64,000 bases of DNA from Kingdonia uniflora (taxonomy: Eukaryota; Streptophyta; Magnoliopsida; Ranunculales; Circaeasteraceae): contig JACGCM010001011.1 in the NCBI GenBank assembly GCA_014058105.1, forward strand, positions 2,485,501 to 2,549,500. The letters are read 5' to 3'. The notes under the pieces are model-generated. The model made no database searches. It worked only from the letters and a program-made list of their open reading frames with translations, and was not told the origin of the DNA. This document shows positions 11,901 to 21,689 of the stretch, one piece after another (within the stretch, counting starts at the first letter, position 1; each line of letters starts with the position of its first letter). Both the position numbers and the translations under genes were made by a program.

Positions 11901-13003
11901 GTAACTTCACGATAAAGTCTGTTTGGCAATTCTGGAAAGGGACTGCGGATACACAACGTCGTATGGATTGGATTTGGTACAAGATAATACCCACCAAAAT
12001 TCAGGTATTCAGCTGGAAAACATGGAAGAAAGTTCTCACAATGGACGATTTCATACAACAACGACTCTTATTTGTTTCTCGATGCAGCTGTTGTAGCTCG
12101 GGTAACAACGAAATGCTGAACCACTTGCTCCTAAACGGAGAGACAGCGCAACAAGTTTGGCAGTTTTTCGCGCACGTTTGTGGGGTTCAAAACATACCGG
12201 CTGAAAGTTTTTAGGAACGAGAAGGGATATGGCTACTGGCAGCCAACAAAAGCACACAAATGGGCATCATTAAAGGGGTTCTTCCGGCTATCATAAGCTG
12301 GAAATTATGGAACGCATGCTGCAAACATAGATTCGACGACGTGCCGATGAATGCTCAAGCGATTGTCACCAAAACATGCCGGTGGCTTCAGGATATCATG
12401 GTCAATATTAAAGTTACCCAATACGGCAAATTTGGGGACACAATATCGCTGCAAGTTCTCCGAGTACACACGCTACAAATAAAACGTAAAGCAGGCATAT
12501 TGGTAAAATGGCAAGCAGCACCACCAGAGTGGCTTAAACTGAACACTGACGGATCTTCTTTTAGCAATGGCCTCTTTGGGGCTGGAGGTATCATACACAA
12601 CTCACAAGGAGAGATGAAATTTGGTATAGCGTGGCGCTAGGAACTGGCACGAACACGACAGTTGAACTTTATGGACTACTGCATGGCCTCAAATTCTGTA
12701 AGGAAAACAACTGGTTTCCACTCGTGGTCGAATAGATGCTGAAGTTATAGTGAACTGGCACAAAAAATAGGCATCTTCCCCAACAAGTTTCAAGCCATAT
12801 GGAAAATGATCTGTCAACTCAGCCAGGAGCTGCAAATCAACATGGTTCACACGTAAAGAGAAGGGAACGGATCCGTTGACGGTCTCTTCAAGTTGGGAAG
12901 TACACAACAGAACCTCGTGTTTTGGTCTGTTGCAGCACTACCTAGACAAATACGAGCCTCCTACTTTCTTGAAAAATTAGGGGTTACAGCTATTAGACAC
13001 TGA
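8907..13003 (+). pseudogene. LINE ORF2: endonuclease, reverse transcriptase, zf-RVT, RNase H; broken
   Basis: ATG 8907 opens the endonuclease domain: WNCRGIGN, a Glu in LLEPF, LGDFN after a TAG at 9303-9305, and SDHSPL at 9573. A segment around 9690-9850 lies in another frame, so two compensating indels flank it. RT follows from about 10150. A frameshift lies near 10606, and the stretch after YRPINLCSVIYKI looks shortened compared with relatives. The catalytic box reads YADE (10934-10945) instead of YADD. A zinc-binding domain lies at about 11860-12190. An RNase H begins with LNTDGSS at about 12538 and loses frame after 12640. The enzyme would nick the target and prime reverse transcription there. 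Confidence 0.9.
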
Positions 13004-13066
13004 ACCTTTTGTAATATTCAGAGGTCAGGCTTTAAGTCCCCCTCTTGTTTTGATCTTGTATATTTA

Positions 13067-13096
13067 AATAAAAACCCAATTTGCTCAAAAAAAAAA
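13067..13096 (+). terminator. LINE polyadenylation signal and A tail
   Basis: AATAAA at 13067-13072 is followed by a 10-base A run at 13087-13096 that abuts the right target duplication. It marks the 3' end of the reverse-transcribed RNA. Confidence 0.85.
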
Positions 13097-13111
13097 GTGA
13101 ATCTCCCAGCA
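13095..13111. repeat. right target-site duplication of the LINE
   Basis: Exact repeat of 7104-7120, overlapping the last two bases of the A tail. Confidence 0.9.
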
Positions 13112-13849
13112 TCTTTTATAAGAGGGGATTATCTATGCGAAGAAGTTATCTCACTTTTTTTTATGAGAGATGATTATTAGGAACAACTATATTAAGTGAA
13201 ACTCCATCACACAAATATATACCAAGAAAACTTTTAAGTGATTACAATCTCATTTTAAGATAAAGGTGGAGAACTCAAAGTTACAGTGCATAGTCAGTGA
13301 AGGGGAGAGATTTTTAAGTAAATAGAGGAGTGTACGCTCCCTAGTCCCTAGTTCCTAGTCTCTAGTCCTAGGTGTTGTTATGTCTTTACAAAAATATAAA
13401 ATAAGAAGACTTTTTTTTATTGTATTGGGCTCTACTTGTCGACTAGATTTAAGGAGCAGGAGGGTGTAGCCTGCTTCGGGGACTCAGAAATACGGACTCA
13501 ATTTTCATAGAATATCGAATGGTAACAACTTTCCATTATTATCTTCAAGCTTGTTTGAATTTCATAAGAAAATTAATGTCTTCCGCCCATTTGTTTTGCT
13601 TCATTGTTTGGTGTTTTCATAGAGATTTACTGAAATCATGAGAATTTAACTTTATCCCCAAAGAACGGCGATTTCTGAAGAACATGTCCAAAACTTGCAC
13701 CACCTCCACCATGTCTTTCGGCCTCATCTTAGAGTCCTCTTTCAAGCAATGTAAAACGTCAGCCCTTGGGGAGTGCGAGGTGTGCTAGCGCACATGGCCC
13801 AAAAAAATTTTGCTCATGGCCTAAAGAAAAAAAAATTAGGTTATAGCAC
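13112..13849. other. unassigned sequence with a small CTAG-rich repeat
   Basis: Continuation of the DNA left of the LINE. A short degenerate repeat of CTAGTCC/CTAGTTC units lies at 13339-13371. No gene or known element is recognised in the rest. Confidence 0.45.
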
Positions 13850-13941
13850 ATCTAATGTAGACTTGGCTTAGTGGGCTAATGTCTTATCATTTGAACAAGA
13901 GGTCAAGGGTTCAAGTCCTAACAAATAAATAAATAAATAAA
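13850..13941 (+). mobile_element. tRNA-related SINE fragment
   Basis: TGGCTTAGTGGG (from about 13864) fits a pol III A box and GGTTCAAGTCC (about 13908-13918) a B box, at tRNA-like spacing. The stretch ends in an AAAT run (13922-13941), as many plant SINEs do. The flanks do not pair as an acceptor stem, so a functional tRNA is unlikely. Confidence 0.5.
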
Positions 13942-14006
13942 TTTAGGCCTCATTTGTAGTGAGACACACTCACAAAAATAGCAGCTGCCCACTCATCAAC
14001 TTATAA

Positions 14007-14123
14007 CAAATATACCTATGACACAAAAAATATAATAAAATAGCTCTAAGGGCCTAATTTCTAGTAGCTCGAAATAGCTCTTACACTAAATATACCTATG
14101 ACACAAAAAATATAATAAAATAA
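14007..14123. repeat. 80-bp offset direct repeat at the outer end of element E
   Basis: A 36-bp stretch with TATACCTATGACACAAAAAA occurs at 14007 and again at 14087. Both match the terminal part of LTR E near 47170. The LTR end was therefore locally duplicated, which blurs the left border of E. Confidence 0.7.
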
Positions 14124-14482
14124 CACATGTGATTAGCGTTGAGGTTATGTTTGATTACAAGTTTATGATATCTTGAGCTAGAAAAGTATTTGGTCCATTC
14201 TCCTCTAGAACTCATCTTTTTATAGACCTCATTCTCACTTTGTTTGCATGTGCAAGCACGTTCTCCTGAAAATGGAGGCAAGTGGTGGTTGGACTTGTAA
14301 TTGTTAGTTCATGGGAGACAGGTGTCTTTGACTAGCTCATTTCATTTGAAGTGCTCGAGGCACATTCTTCATCAGTTCATGGTACATGTGCCACTTCTGC
14401 TAGTGCATGTCGCATGTATATTGCGTGAGTCTAGTATTGGATCAGTTCGAGTTTATTACAGCTCGATGGGCAGATCCCTACA
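14045..14482 (-). repeat. 3' LTR of element E, rearranged
   Basis: Starts TCTAAGGGCC (compare TGTAAAGGACC at 47129) and ends CCCTACA at 14482. It matches LTR E over most of its length but lacks roughly the segment that corresponds to 47223-47290. TATAAAAA on the minus strand near 14215 corresponds to the LTR promoter. It forms the left border of the 459-bp array. Confidence 0.8.
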
Positions 14483-15486
14483 ATCGCCCCCTCGCAACTT
14501 AAGGCAAAAGTAGCTTTACTTGAGAAATGTTCATTGAGTTTAGAAATTGGAATTTGGAAAGGGTGGTTTGAGGTTTAGTAATTATAACTTTAATTGTTTG
14601 AGGTTATGTTTGATTACAAGTTTATGATATCTTGAGCTAGAAAAGTATTTGGTCCATTCTCCTCTAGAACTCATCTTTTTATAGACCTCATTCTCACTTT
14701 GTTTGCATGTGCAAGCACGTTCTCCTGAAAATGGAGGCAAGTGGTGGTTGGACTTGTAATTGTTAGTTCATGGGAGACAGGTGTCTTTGACTAGCTCATT
14801 TCATTTGAAGTGCTCGAGGCACATTCTTCATCAGTTCATGGTACATGTGCCACTTCTGCTAGTGCATGTCGCATGTATATTGCGTGAGTCTAGTATTGGA
14901 TCAGTTCGAGTTTATTACAGCTCGATGGGCAGATCCCTACAATCGCCCCCTCGCAACTTAAGGCAAAAGTAGCTTTACTTGAGAAATGTTCATTGAGTTT
15001 AGAAATTGGAATTTGGAAAGGGTGGTTTGAGGTTTAGTAATTATAACTTTAATTGTTTGAGGTTATGTTTGATTACAAGTTTATGATATCTTGAGCTAGA
15101 AAAGTATTTGGTCCATTCTCCTCTAGAACTCATCTTTTTATAGACCTCATTCTCACTTTGTTTGCATGTGCAAGCACGTTCTCCTGAAAATGGAGGCAAG
15201 TGGTGGTTGGACTTGTAATTGTTAGTTCATGGGAGACAGGTGTCTTTGACTAGCTCATTTCATTTGAAGTGCTCGAGGCACATTCTTCATCAGTTCATGG
15301 TACATGTGCCACTTCTGCTAGTGCATGTCGCATGTATATTGCGTGAGTCTAGTATTGGATCAGTTCGAGTTTATTACAGCTCGATGGGCAGATCCCTACA
15401 ATCGCCCCCTCGCAACTTAAGGCAAAAGTAGCTTTACTTGAGAAATGTTCATTGAGTTTAGAAATTGGAATTTGGAAAGGGTGGTT
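14141..15486. repeat. 459-bp tandem repeat, 2.9 copies, apparently identical
   Basis: Copies begin at 14141, 14600 and 15059 and the last stops at 15486. I find no difference between copies in the stretches compared; a 70-codon chance frame repeats unchanged at 14301, 14760 and 15219. Each unit contains most of the E 3' LTR, the polypurine tract (minus-strand GCGAGGGGGCG) and about 80 bp of internal sequence. It is thus an amplified LTR end, not a satellite family. The 70-codon frames are not genes. Confidence 0.95.
15403..15413 (-). other. polypurine tract of element E
   Basis: Minus-strand GCGAGGGGGCG lies two bases from the LTR start TGTAGGG. It is present in each of the three 459-bp units; this is the innermost copy, next to unique internal sequence. 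Confidence 0.75.
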
Positions 15487-15656
15487 CAAAAAAAAAATTG
15501 AATGATGTATTTTGCTGACGTGGATTTATCTGGTAAATGAAGGTAGTTATTGAAGACTGAGTTGTGGTATTGACTGCATTGAATGTTTGGTTCCCAAGAC
15601 CATATCATTTAATGATGATTATTGGAAATCCTTCCCTGCATTGAATGTTCTTCTTC

Positions 15657-15664
15657 TATAAGTA
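15657..15664 (+). promoter_or_regulatory. antisense TATA box of element E
   Basis: TATAAGTA on the plus strand, about 245 bp inside the innermost polypurine tract and 70 bp before ATG 15727. The position and direction match TATA-like boxes in CD (28871) and family-X element A (5637). Between 15487 and 15656 nothing else is recognised. Confidence 0.45.
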
Positions 15665-15726
15665 CATTATTCTGCTATTTCATCGGTTGTCATTCTTCAA
15701 GTACTTATGTCTCTATGAATTAACCA

Positions 15727-15936
15727 ATGGTGACTACCAGAAGTCAGGCAAGGGTGAACAGGGTTCTTGTCAAAGTACAAGAACTCCAACTTTATTACTG
15801 TGGGACCCACCCTCTTGATCTTTCCCTTCCTTATCCAGCCCGTCCTTCCTTTGAAGGTATGACTATTTATGAGGCAGTAAAGGAGGATGAGGATCATTGT
15901 CATATAGAACGGCTACATTATTCCCAATCGGAGTAG
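15727..15936 (+). pseudogene. first exon-like frame of the element E antisense gene
   Basis: ATG 15727 opens MVTTRSQARVNRVLVKVQ and runs 69 codons, rich in Arg/Lys then Asp/Glu, to a TAG. The frame is readable beyond the stop to about 16040. No domain is recognised. It lies downstream of a TATA-like box and opposite to gag-pol, so it is read as the start of the antisense gene that many Tat elements carry. Its function is unknown, and splicing to later exons is inferred. Confidence 0.4.
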
Positions 15937-16026
15937 TTACGAAGGGTGTATCTCCGTTCTCTTGCAAAGAAGGCCATTGTTGTGGAGGATGAGGAAAATG
16001 GCACCCGTGCCAGTATCTCTTGCTGT

Positions 16027-16302
16027 TATCCTGTGCGTGAGTAGATTTTATAGGTGGAGGTGGTGGTAAAATATATGGTGGTGGTGGTGGATATGGAGGA
16101 AGAAATTGTGGTGGTGGTTTCTGAGGAAGAAGTATGCTTCTCTAATAACCATCTTCATTTTCTTGCAGAAGTGGGGGTTGTAGAGGTGTGGAGACTGGTA
16201 GTGGTCATTTCAGAGGAGGAAATATGCTTCTGTTACAACCATCTTTGTTTTCTTACAAAAGTGGGGGTTTCAGGGGGGAGAAGCTTCGGTGCTCAAATTT
16301 GA
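16027..16302 (+). repeat. glycine-codon-rich stretch and internal duplication
   Basis: Runs of GGT/GGA (about 16050-16120) would encode a Gly/Tyr-rich segment. They are followed by two diverged copies of a roughly 65-bp unit (about 16117-16180 and 16203-16272), each holding GTATGCTTCT or ATATGCTTCT, AACCATCTT and GTGGGGGTT. TTTTCTTGCAG in the first copy resembles a 3' splice site. Whether this is coding in the antisense gene is uncertain. Confidence 0.5.
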
Positions 16303-16922
16303 AGTCTCCTTGATAGCTGATATTGATTGTAATCTGTAGAACAATCTGCTAGAAGTTTTAGTAGCGAAGTTTGTAAAGTAATATGTACCTTATAATTTCG
16401 AACTAATGAAAGATATGTTTTGAAAAATGTGTCACATCTAAAACTATATGAAGTTAGTATATCGAACTGTCTGAAATAGTTATTAGATCAAAAGGAGATT
16501 TTGAACTGTGCGCGATCTTGTATATGGTGAGCTGATTAAACTATTGTAAAGTTATAAAAAGATATTTTTTAAGCGGAAAATACTTTAGTTTTCGAGCTAT
16601 ATATATATATGACTGTTTATAGAATATATGATATTATAATGTGAACTTGTGAAAAAGTAGAATCCTAAGTTTTATAAAATGATCTGAAGGTTTATTTGTT
16701 AGCTCGAGTTAATGGTAAAAATGATATGATAAAATAAAGTACGTGAAAGAGGATGCAATCAAATTTATATTCAACTTGATTTGAGGAGATGAAATTGATG
16801 GATAAGTTGGACAGTTGTGATTCTTATCTGTAAATCCTTTATATGCACAAAAGGTGGGATTAAATGTGATCGTACTCTATGTTTATAAATATATTGTTGA
16901 TGAATATGTTGAATAGGGAAAC
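16303..16922. other. AT-rich stretch, no gene seen
   Basis: Internal region of element E on the antisense side. It is AT-rich with scattered stops in all frames and looks like intron or decayed sequence. Nothing is recognised. Confidence 0.45.
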
Positions 16923-17276
16923 ATGGTGAGGAATTGCTCTCAAGGAGTTCGAACTGTGACAGAGGAGCGTTTAGCGATAAAGGTTGCTATAATCCGTAAA
17001 AGAATATTTGGGGACCTGGACTATGATGTCGAGTTGCCTGAATCTGTAGTTCAGTTGGAGGGGTTGAATTCAAGGGAAAAGGAGAACGAGATTGATCGTT
17101 TCTTCTGGTGTGAGGTATTCCGTGAATTGATTGTTGAGCCTGAAGCTCGAAGAAGGGTTATGATAGAGATTACACTAGATAAGATTGCAGTTGAAGATGA
17201 GAGATTTGTTGGTGATGTATTGATTAGATGTGGTGTTGTAGGACACCTTGGTCATTTCAGATGTAATTATGTTTGA
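16923..17276 (+). pseudogene. exon-like frame of the element E antisense gene, 117 codons
   Basis: An open frame from ATG 16923 with an acidic, charged product (EGLNSREKENEIDRFF and VMIEITLDKIAVEDERFV). No named domain is recognised. A charged frame of similar kind lies at the matching place in element CD (30398-30643), which supports an exon of the antisense gene. The product ends at a TGA with no further homology visible. Confidence 0.4.
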
Positions 17277-18299
17277 GAGAGCGAACTTCTGTTAGTTCAA
17301 AATAATGTAAGTGAAATAAAGAGATAATATTTTTGTTCTAAATATACTCCATGTTTTTTGTAAATTTTGTTGAAAATAAATTTGAATTTCAAAACTGTGT
17401 ATTATTGGGAATGACGTTGTATGTGCATAAATAAGTTGAGTAGGATAATATAAATCATGAGTAAGAGAATGCTTTTGGAGATATAGTTTGATTGCGTGTG
17501 GGTTATCATGAATGTGAGAGGGTGTGAAAGTGATGTTGGTAAGAGAGAGAGTTGAATTTAAATATAGGATTTGGTGTAATGATGAAAAGGCGTTGAGACC
17601 CAAAAGGTATGAGTCGTCTGACAGGAACAGTCGAGAGGATGCCTTGGCTAGAAAACCAAGGGTGGCTTGCACAAGTCTCAATAACTACCAGCGGCTAAAA
17701 AAAAGTTATAAATAATCCTTCTCCCTCGTCTTCCAAACGTTTACAAAATACAGAGAGACAAAACCCTAGAGAGAGAAAACAAATTATTGCAGGAATTTTG
17801 GAGATAAACATCTAGGTGAGAATCATCGTTGTCGGAGGGACGAAGCGGATACTATCTTTGGGTTGGAGGGAAAATTGCTATTACGGAGCGCTGTTGTGAA
17901 GGAAGAGATTTTTGGAATTCCTTATTCATCTTCTGCCATTGAGGGTTAGTTTCTATTTTTGAACATTACTCTCTCTTGTAAAATGATTTTGTGTGCATTG
18001 GTGATGAATCCCTCGTGTTTTATATTTTGAATTTTGAAAAAGTACTATATTTAGAAGGTTTGGTATCTATGTGTTGAGAAACTTACTCTGTAAATATGAT
18101 TTGTTATAAAAAGTAAGGATATTTTTTTTTTGAAAAATCAGTAATGTGAATATATGGAAAATAAGTTCCTATATTGTGATGTATTATTGATAACATTAAT
18201 TAAGAAAAAAATAGAGAAATTTACTAAAATACCTGGACCTATATGTAGGCAGACACGTGTGAAAGAACTTAGAAAAAATTTCTCTTATTTCAAGCTTAT
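17277..18299. other. AT-rich internal sequence of element E, no gene seen
   Basis: Small broken frames such as 17524-17715 lack recognisable similarity. AAACCCTAG-like motifs and GAGAGA runs near 17755-17785 resemble plant leader sequence. A possible later exon could start near 17940, but nothing decisive is visible. Confidence 0.4.
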
Positions 18300-18761
18300 C
18301 GCATAAAATGGAGCCTTCCACCTTTGGTTTCTAGGCTGAGAATGAAAGTGTAGAACGTGATGTCGAATCGAAGGGGGCAAGTTAATGATAAATAGCTCGA
18401 AGGATATCTCTCTTGATGTCGAGGGGCAGAATTCTTCAGATGAGAGTGTAGTAGAGGAAAAGCTTTAGTTTCCAAATTTCTTTGGTAATCTCTTTCCTTG
18501 TCCCAAAGAGTTAGAAGTATTAAAGGAATTTTGAAAGTATAAAGGTATTACAGATGGTGTATGGGGAAATGCCATAGAGCATTCAGGGAGGTTTTTTAAG
18601 GGGTGTTCGAATGAGAAAGGCGGTGAAAGTACATTTTTTGTACTTCCTGATCTGGAGTGCAAGAAATTTTTTAAGAAAATCACAGAGGGTGTTTTCATTG
18701 AGTATTTCAATGGGAATAAGGAAAGTGATTTAGATGAGGATTTTTTGTGTTATCTTAGAGT
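18300..18761 (+). pseudogene. exon of the antisense gene of element E, cut by element B
   Basis: From about 18308 a degenerate frame with stops runs into a clearer block, FPNFFGNLFPCPKELEVL, then GVWGNAIEHSGRFFKGC and KKFFKKITEGVFIEYFNG. It ends abruptly at 18761, where truncated LTR B begins. The matching exon of CD (31900-32412) also ends in a domain reminiscent of the plant 'putative gypsy type transposon' family; that similarity is judged by eye. The gene resumes as a coiled coil at 26354. Confidence 0.45.
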
Positions 18762-19226
18762 AAGCCAGCAAAGTGTAGTCGAAGACAGCCCATACATGAT
18801 TGAAAGCAAAAAACATTTGAGAAGATACCTCAAGTCCTCGACCTACCAAAAATAGCCGTTGTGCCTTGTCAAGAAAGAGCTGTTAGAGATCCGCGAAGTT
18901 CGCCTACTCACCCTGGAATATGAGACTATTTCTTTCTTTTTGTAAGCTGTTTGTATCTACTATAAATACAAGCAGAGAATAAATTGTTCAAAGACTAAAA
19001 TCTGCAACTTTACTATCCTTACTTCCTAATCCCTACTATCACTCCCAAAAACTTGTAATAACCAGCAATATACTAGATTTTACGTCAAAATCCTCCCCGA
19101 GGTCGTGGTATTTCTCTGCTTTTAATGAGTTTTCCACGTAAAATTTAGTTCATTTAGCCTTTTATTGTATTCTCTTTACGAATAAGTATTGGCGAAGATT
19201 CTCCTTCCATAAAATACGCCACTACA
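18762..19226 (+). repeat. LTR B, 5'-truncated 5' LTR
   Basis: It aligns with LTR A from AAGCCAGC onward and ends ACGCCACTACA. The TATA box is TATAAATA at 18961-18968, and CCCCGAGGTCGTGG lies near 19096. The first part of the LTR, ATTGTAGTA..., is absent at the junction with element E sequence at 18761. Confidence 0.85.
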
Positions 19227-19228
19227 AT

Positions 19229-19246
19229 TGGCACCGTATGTAGGAA
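19229..19246 (+). other. primer binding site of element B
   Basis: TGGCACCGTATGTAGGAA, two bases past the LTR. It is a mutated form of the TGGCGCCGTCTGTGGGAA-like PBS common in Tat elements and matches those of CD and E in position. Confidence 0.8.
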
Positions 19247-19289
19247 TTACCACACTTTTCTTTACCACCACTGATCTAAAAACCTTCTG

Positions 19290-20930
19290 ATGACAAACAT
19301 GAACCTAAGAAGCCATTCCAGCACCATGAGAGACCAAAAAATTAATCCGATACCAGGAACGGTCAACCCGTATAGTGCACTAATCGAGCTTCAAAAACAA
19401 ATGGCTGCAGAAAAAACTCAAAGATTGGATGATCAGCATGTCCACGCTCAAACTCCTCAAACGGAGATAGACGAACGAAGGAAAGCCTTAGTTTAACAGA
19501 TTCAAACACATTAAAAAGAAATGGAGAGACTGAGGAGGACACATGATCGAATCACTGGTCGCCAGAAGTCACCTCCACTTGCTCGAAGCGATCATAGATC
19601 AAGAGCAATTCTGTGCGATGATCAACCAAGAGAAGACGAGTTTCAAATTTCTCGATCCAGATCTGGGAATCCAAACAGGGCTTCTTGGCATTTTGATTTA
19701 GCATCCTCAATATCGACAATACATGGAAGTCGAAGCATGTGTCATCAGACTCCCCTACCACCCGAACAAAGACCAATCAAGGATCGATTGGGACTAGAAG
19801 GACATGGAGATTTGGTTCCACAAGTCGCAGTCTTACCATTTCCTCCATAACAGTTCATCACCTTGGAAGACCTAAACAATAGGATCCTGGCCATAAACTC
19901 TAATATCCCAGGCTGAAGATCCGCGCTTGACAAAATTGAGACAAACCCTATCTCCCCCCATTTCGAAGTCAAGCCCATACTAGAAAATTTTCATATGCCG
20001 AAGTTCATTCAATATACAGGACTTACTAACCCACTCACCCATGCCCGATACTTTATAGTCGAAGTTGGATTATACTCCAAAATTGACCACATACTGTACA
20101 GGCTATTCAACATGGGCCTAAAGGAAGAACCACTCCGATGGTTCTACACCATCCAAAAGGCCACCATCACTGCATTTAACCAGTTGCACCGTATTTTCAA
20201 AGCCAATTATGCTCATACAAAAGAGCGGGAGATCACTGTCCATTCCTTGTTCTTCTTCGAGCAAGGCACAAAATAGACATTAACAAGCTTTTACAAGTGT
20301 CTTTTATAGGAAACAAGGAAAATTGAAACTCAAACACTAAAATCATCATTCCAGCATTCACCTCTGCCCTGCACATTGACTCTATGGTTCGAGAAGAGCT
20401 TACTCTGGACAAACCAAGAACAGTCACCAAAATAATTGATGTAGTTAATAATTACATCGAATTAGAACGGTTAAATAAAGATAAGATGAAGAGTTCATCT
20501 TCCATCCATTCTTGAGAAACAACTTCGACCCTACCCCAAAGATCGAGAACTACGGAAGTACTCAAGCAACACAGCAGAAACACTGACAATAATAGAAGAA
20601 AGGATGGTAGACCCGATAGATCATCCCGGTTATGCCACCAATGATAACAACTCTCTCCACTATCTTACCGACGATAAAGGGATATGAGTGTTATCGCGTA
20701 CCACAAACCATTCCGATGTCCCCACCAAACCTCTATGTCAGCATCATAATGTGCATAGCCATGAAACTGACAACTGATACTCTCTCATACAAATCTTTCA
20801 TCGCATCCTATTAGCTTGAAGGCTTCATAATTATGTCATCGAGGTCCAAAAGTTTCTCGAAGATGAAGCAAAAAAATAAAGACGTTGAACAAAATCAGGT
20901 CTAGGGAAAGCTCACCACCTGCAAATGATC
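19290..20930 (+). pseudogene. gag of element B, broken
   Basis: ATG 19290 (MTNMNLRSHSSTMRD) starts a polar N-terminus with a QKQMAAEKTQRLDDQ helix. Stops and shifts follow. The gag core is clear at 19995-20276: FIQYTGLTNPLTHARYF, LYRLFNMGLKEEPLRWFY and HTKEREITVHSLFFFEQG. The C-terminal part (20630-20930) contains CQHHNVHSHETDN, a remnant of a zinc-knuckle-like region. Element CD has the same blocks. At least six frame breaks are present. Confidence 0.75.
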
Positions 20931-20987
20931 GAGATTGAAAAATGGAAGAAAAGAAAATAAGACGATCGGATTACATCCTGTTGTAAA

Positions 20988-21665
20988 ATGACCTCCTCAG
21001 ATAAATTAGTAAATCTTCTCCCAAACTCATGCAAATCGAAGCGTCCTTACCATATTACCTTCGAGGACTATGACACTAGCCACGTGAAGTACCCTCATGA
21101 TGACCCTCTCGTCATTATGCTTAAAGTCGGACAGGACTACCTACATATGCTTCTCATTGATATAGGATGCACAGCATATATATTGTTTTAAAGAGCAATT
21201 AAAGTCCTAGGCCTCACAGACTCGGTGAAAGCTTTGACAGCAACAATTACCAGCTTTAACGGTTCGAAAGAATCAGCTACAGAAGAAATCACTCTGCCAG
21301 TTCAGGCAGGATCAAAAATAACATTCGTAAAATTCCTTGTCATCGATGTTAAGTCCAAATATTTGGGAATTTTAGGATGTAGTTGGTTACATTCGATCAA
21401 AACAGTACCTTCTACTTATTATTTAGCATTGCGATTTCCAATAGATCACGGAATCTACGAAATTAAAGGTAGCGAAGAAGCTGCATGTATGTGCAAAAAT
21501 ACCACAGCCAACTCTCATTTATCAAGGCATAAGAACTACAGCAAGAAGCACCCCCCACATTCGGGCAGCATAACACCGAGATGGTCGAATCTATCGACCT
21601 CAATGGTCCAGGGCATTACACCTTCATCGGCTCCAAACTATCAACTGACGAAAAAGAAGTCATAA
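20988..21665 (+). pseudogene. aspartic protease region of element B
   Basis: The frame starts with HITFEDYDTSHVKYPHDDPLVIML and reaches the active-site region LLIDIGCTAYILF, where D and G of the D-x-G motif are kept but the following Ser-Ser is lost. A TAA at 21189 interrupts it. The flap and C-terminal part (SFNGSKESATEEITLPV and YLGILGCSWLHSI) are open. It would cleave the gag-pol polyprotein. Confidence 0.7.
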
Positions 21666-21689
21666 TCTGGCTACTTAAGAAAAGCGTTG

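Larger units (their letters stand above)
7121..13096 (+). mobile_element. full-length L1-type plant LINE, inactive
   Basis: About 5.98 kb bounded by a 17-bp target duplication and ending in a 10-base A tail. ORF1 carries a DUF4283-like domain and a zinc knuckle. ORF2 carries an AP-type endonuclease, RT, a zinc-binding RT-associated domain and an RNase H. All are in the usual order for plant L1 LINEs. Frameshifts, stops and a changed catalytic residue show it is dead. It lies between the family-X LTR A and the outer end of element E, in DNA otherwise unassigned. Confidence 0.93.

Noticed and set aside
13861..13932. Functional tRNA gene
   Set aside because: A and B boxes are present but the ends do not pair and an AAAT run follows, so a SINE remnant is more likely.
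14301..15431. Three identical 70-codon frames
   Set aside because: They repeat only because the 459-bp DNA unit repeats; the content is LTR sequence.
14141..15486. CRISPR-like or satellite array
   Set aside because: Units are 459 bp with no spacers and consist of LTR, polypurine tract and internal retrotransposon DNA.
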